Part shown: positions 63,690 through 64,000 of the stretch, in pieces | Layout of the letters: each line of letters opens with the position of its first letter | Position numbering within the stretch: position 1 is the first letter of the stretch | From: Nemertoderma westbladi | Taxonomy: Eukaryota; Xenacoelomorpha; Nemertodermatida; Nemertodermatidae | Assembly: GCA_032718475.1 (NCBI GenBank) | Contig: JAUCBJ010000343.1 | Span: forward strand, 1-64,000 | DNA length: 64,000 nucleotides | Direction of reading: 5' to 3' | Position numbers and translations under genes: made by a program | Notes under the pieces: model-generated | What the model was told of the DNA's origin: nothing | The model's input: only the letters and a program-made list of their open reading frames with translations | Databases searched by the model: none

Positions 63690-64000
63690 ATGGCAGAACA
63701 AAACGCGGTATCACTAAAACTACCAACGTTTTGGCCCCTCGAACCGCACGTGTGGTTCCTCCAGGCCGAGGCCCAATTCGCTACCCGCGCCATCACCACT
63801 GACGAAACGCGGTATTTCTACGTCGTCGCCGCACTGGAACAAACCGTGGCCAGTCGGATGGTAGCGACGATCTCGAACCCCCCAACCACCGGGAAATATG
63901 ATTTCCTGAAGGCGGCTCTCCTGCGGTGTTACGGCCTGACACCGGAGCAGAAGGCCTCTAAACTATTAAACCTTCCTGGACTCGGCGACAAACGACCTAC
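63690..64000 (+). CDS. Gypsy Gag, N-terminal part, cut by the window edge
   Basis: Starts at ATG 63690 and stays open to the end of the window. The sequence LPTFWPLEPHVWFLQAEAQF, then YFYVVAALEQ, and YDFLKAALLRCYGLTPEQKA, then LPGLGDKRPT, is the typical start of a Gypsy-type Gag. GC content is higher than in the neighbouring DNA. The rest of the element lies beyond the window. Confidence 0.85.
   Translation, partial: MAEQNAVSLKLPTFWPLEPHVWFLQAEAQFATRAITTDETRYFYVVAALEQTVASRMVATISNPPTTGKYDFLKAALLRCYGLTPEQKASKLLNLPGLGDKRP

Overview
This window is eukaryotic (animal) DNA. It has GT-AG introns, a fibrinogen-related (ficolin-like) gene with a secretory signal exon, a C2H2 zinc-finger gene, three classes of metazoan retro- and DNA transposons (BEL/Pao, Gypsy, Mutator-like), and long mini- and microsatellites. 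There are no operons, no CRISPR and no rRNA. The phylum cannot be fixed from sequence alone. A marine invertebrate is the most natural guess (large intact BEL/Pao elements, invertebrate-type FReD protein), and that is inference.

Layout. 1-2.9 kb: intergenic DNA and a collapsed Gypsy element on the minus strand. 3.9-6.1 kb: two-exon FReD gene. 6.2-9.3 kb: tRNA-like sequence, a large hairpin, a 608-bp inverted-repeat element with a 10-bp target duplication, and two mirror-image minisatellites around a central hairpin. 10.5-13.5 kb: intronless 1012-residue zinc-finger gene (minus). 13.8-22.0 kb: gene-free nest of inverted repeats holding at least three TIR elements (one with a 9-bp, one with an 8-bp target duplication) and a 62-bp satellite. 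22-24 kb: low-complexity DNA. 24.03-30.18 kb: complete-ended BEL/Pao element (LTRs 587/588 bp, TSD attat) that lacks RT, RNase H and integrase. 30.9-31.4 kb: retroelement-type protein fragment. 31.48-49.83 kb: very large (18.3 kb) BEL/Pao element (LTRs 1164/1218 bp, TSD gcaac) with a damaged gag-pro-pol and an uninterrupted extra 1401-residue ORF before the 3' LTR. 50.5-52.6 kb: first two exons of a TCF25-like gene. 52.6-56.1 kb: 21-bp minisatellite built from the splice-donor sequence of exon 2. 57.15-59.23 kb: 63-bp satellite. 59.6-59.95 kb: 12-bp microsatellite. 60.6-63.5 kb: Mutator-like transposase with a SWIM-type zinc site (minus). 63.5-64 kb: end of a Gypsy LTR, primer-binding site and start of gag, cut by the window edge.

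How it fits together. Ordinary host genes are few (FReD, zinc-finger, TCF25-like). Nearly everything else is mobile or tandemly repeated DNA, often nested. The most novel item is the 18.3-kb BEL/Pao element, whose 1401-residue protein has a CCHC knuckle and a basic tail but no similarity that I recognise. The second is the amplification of a 5' splice site into more than 100 tandem copies inside the intron it starts.
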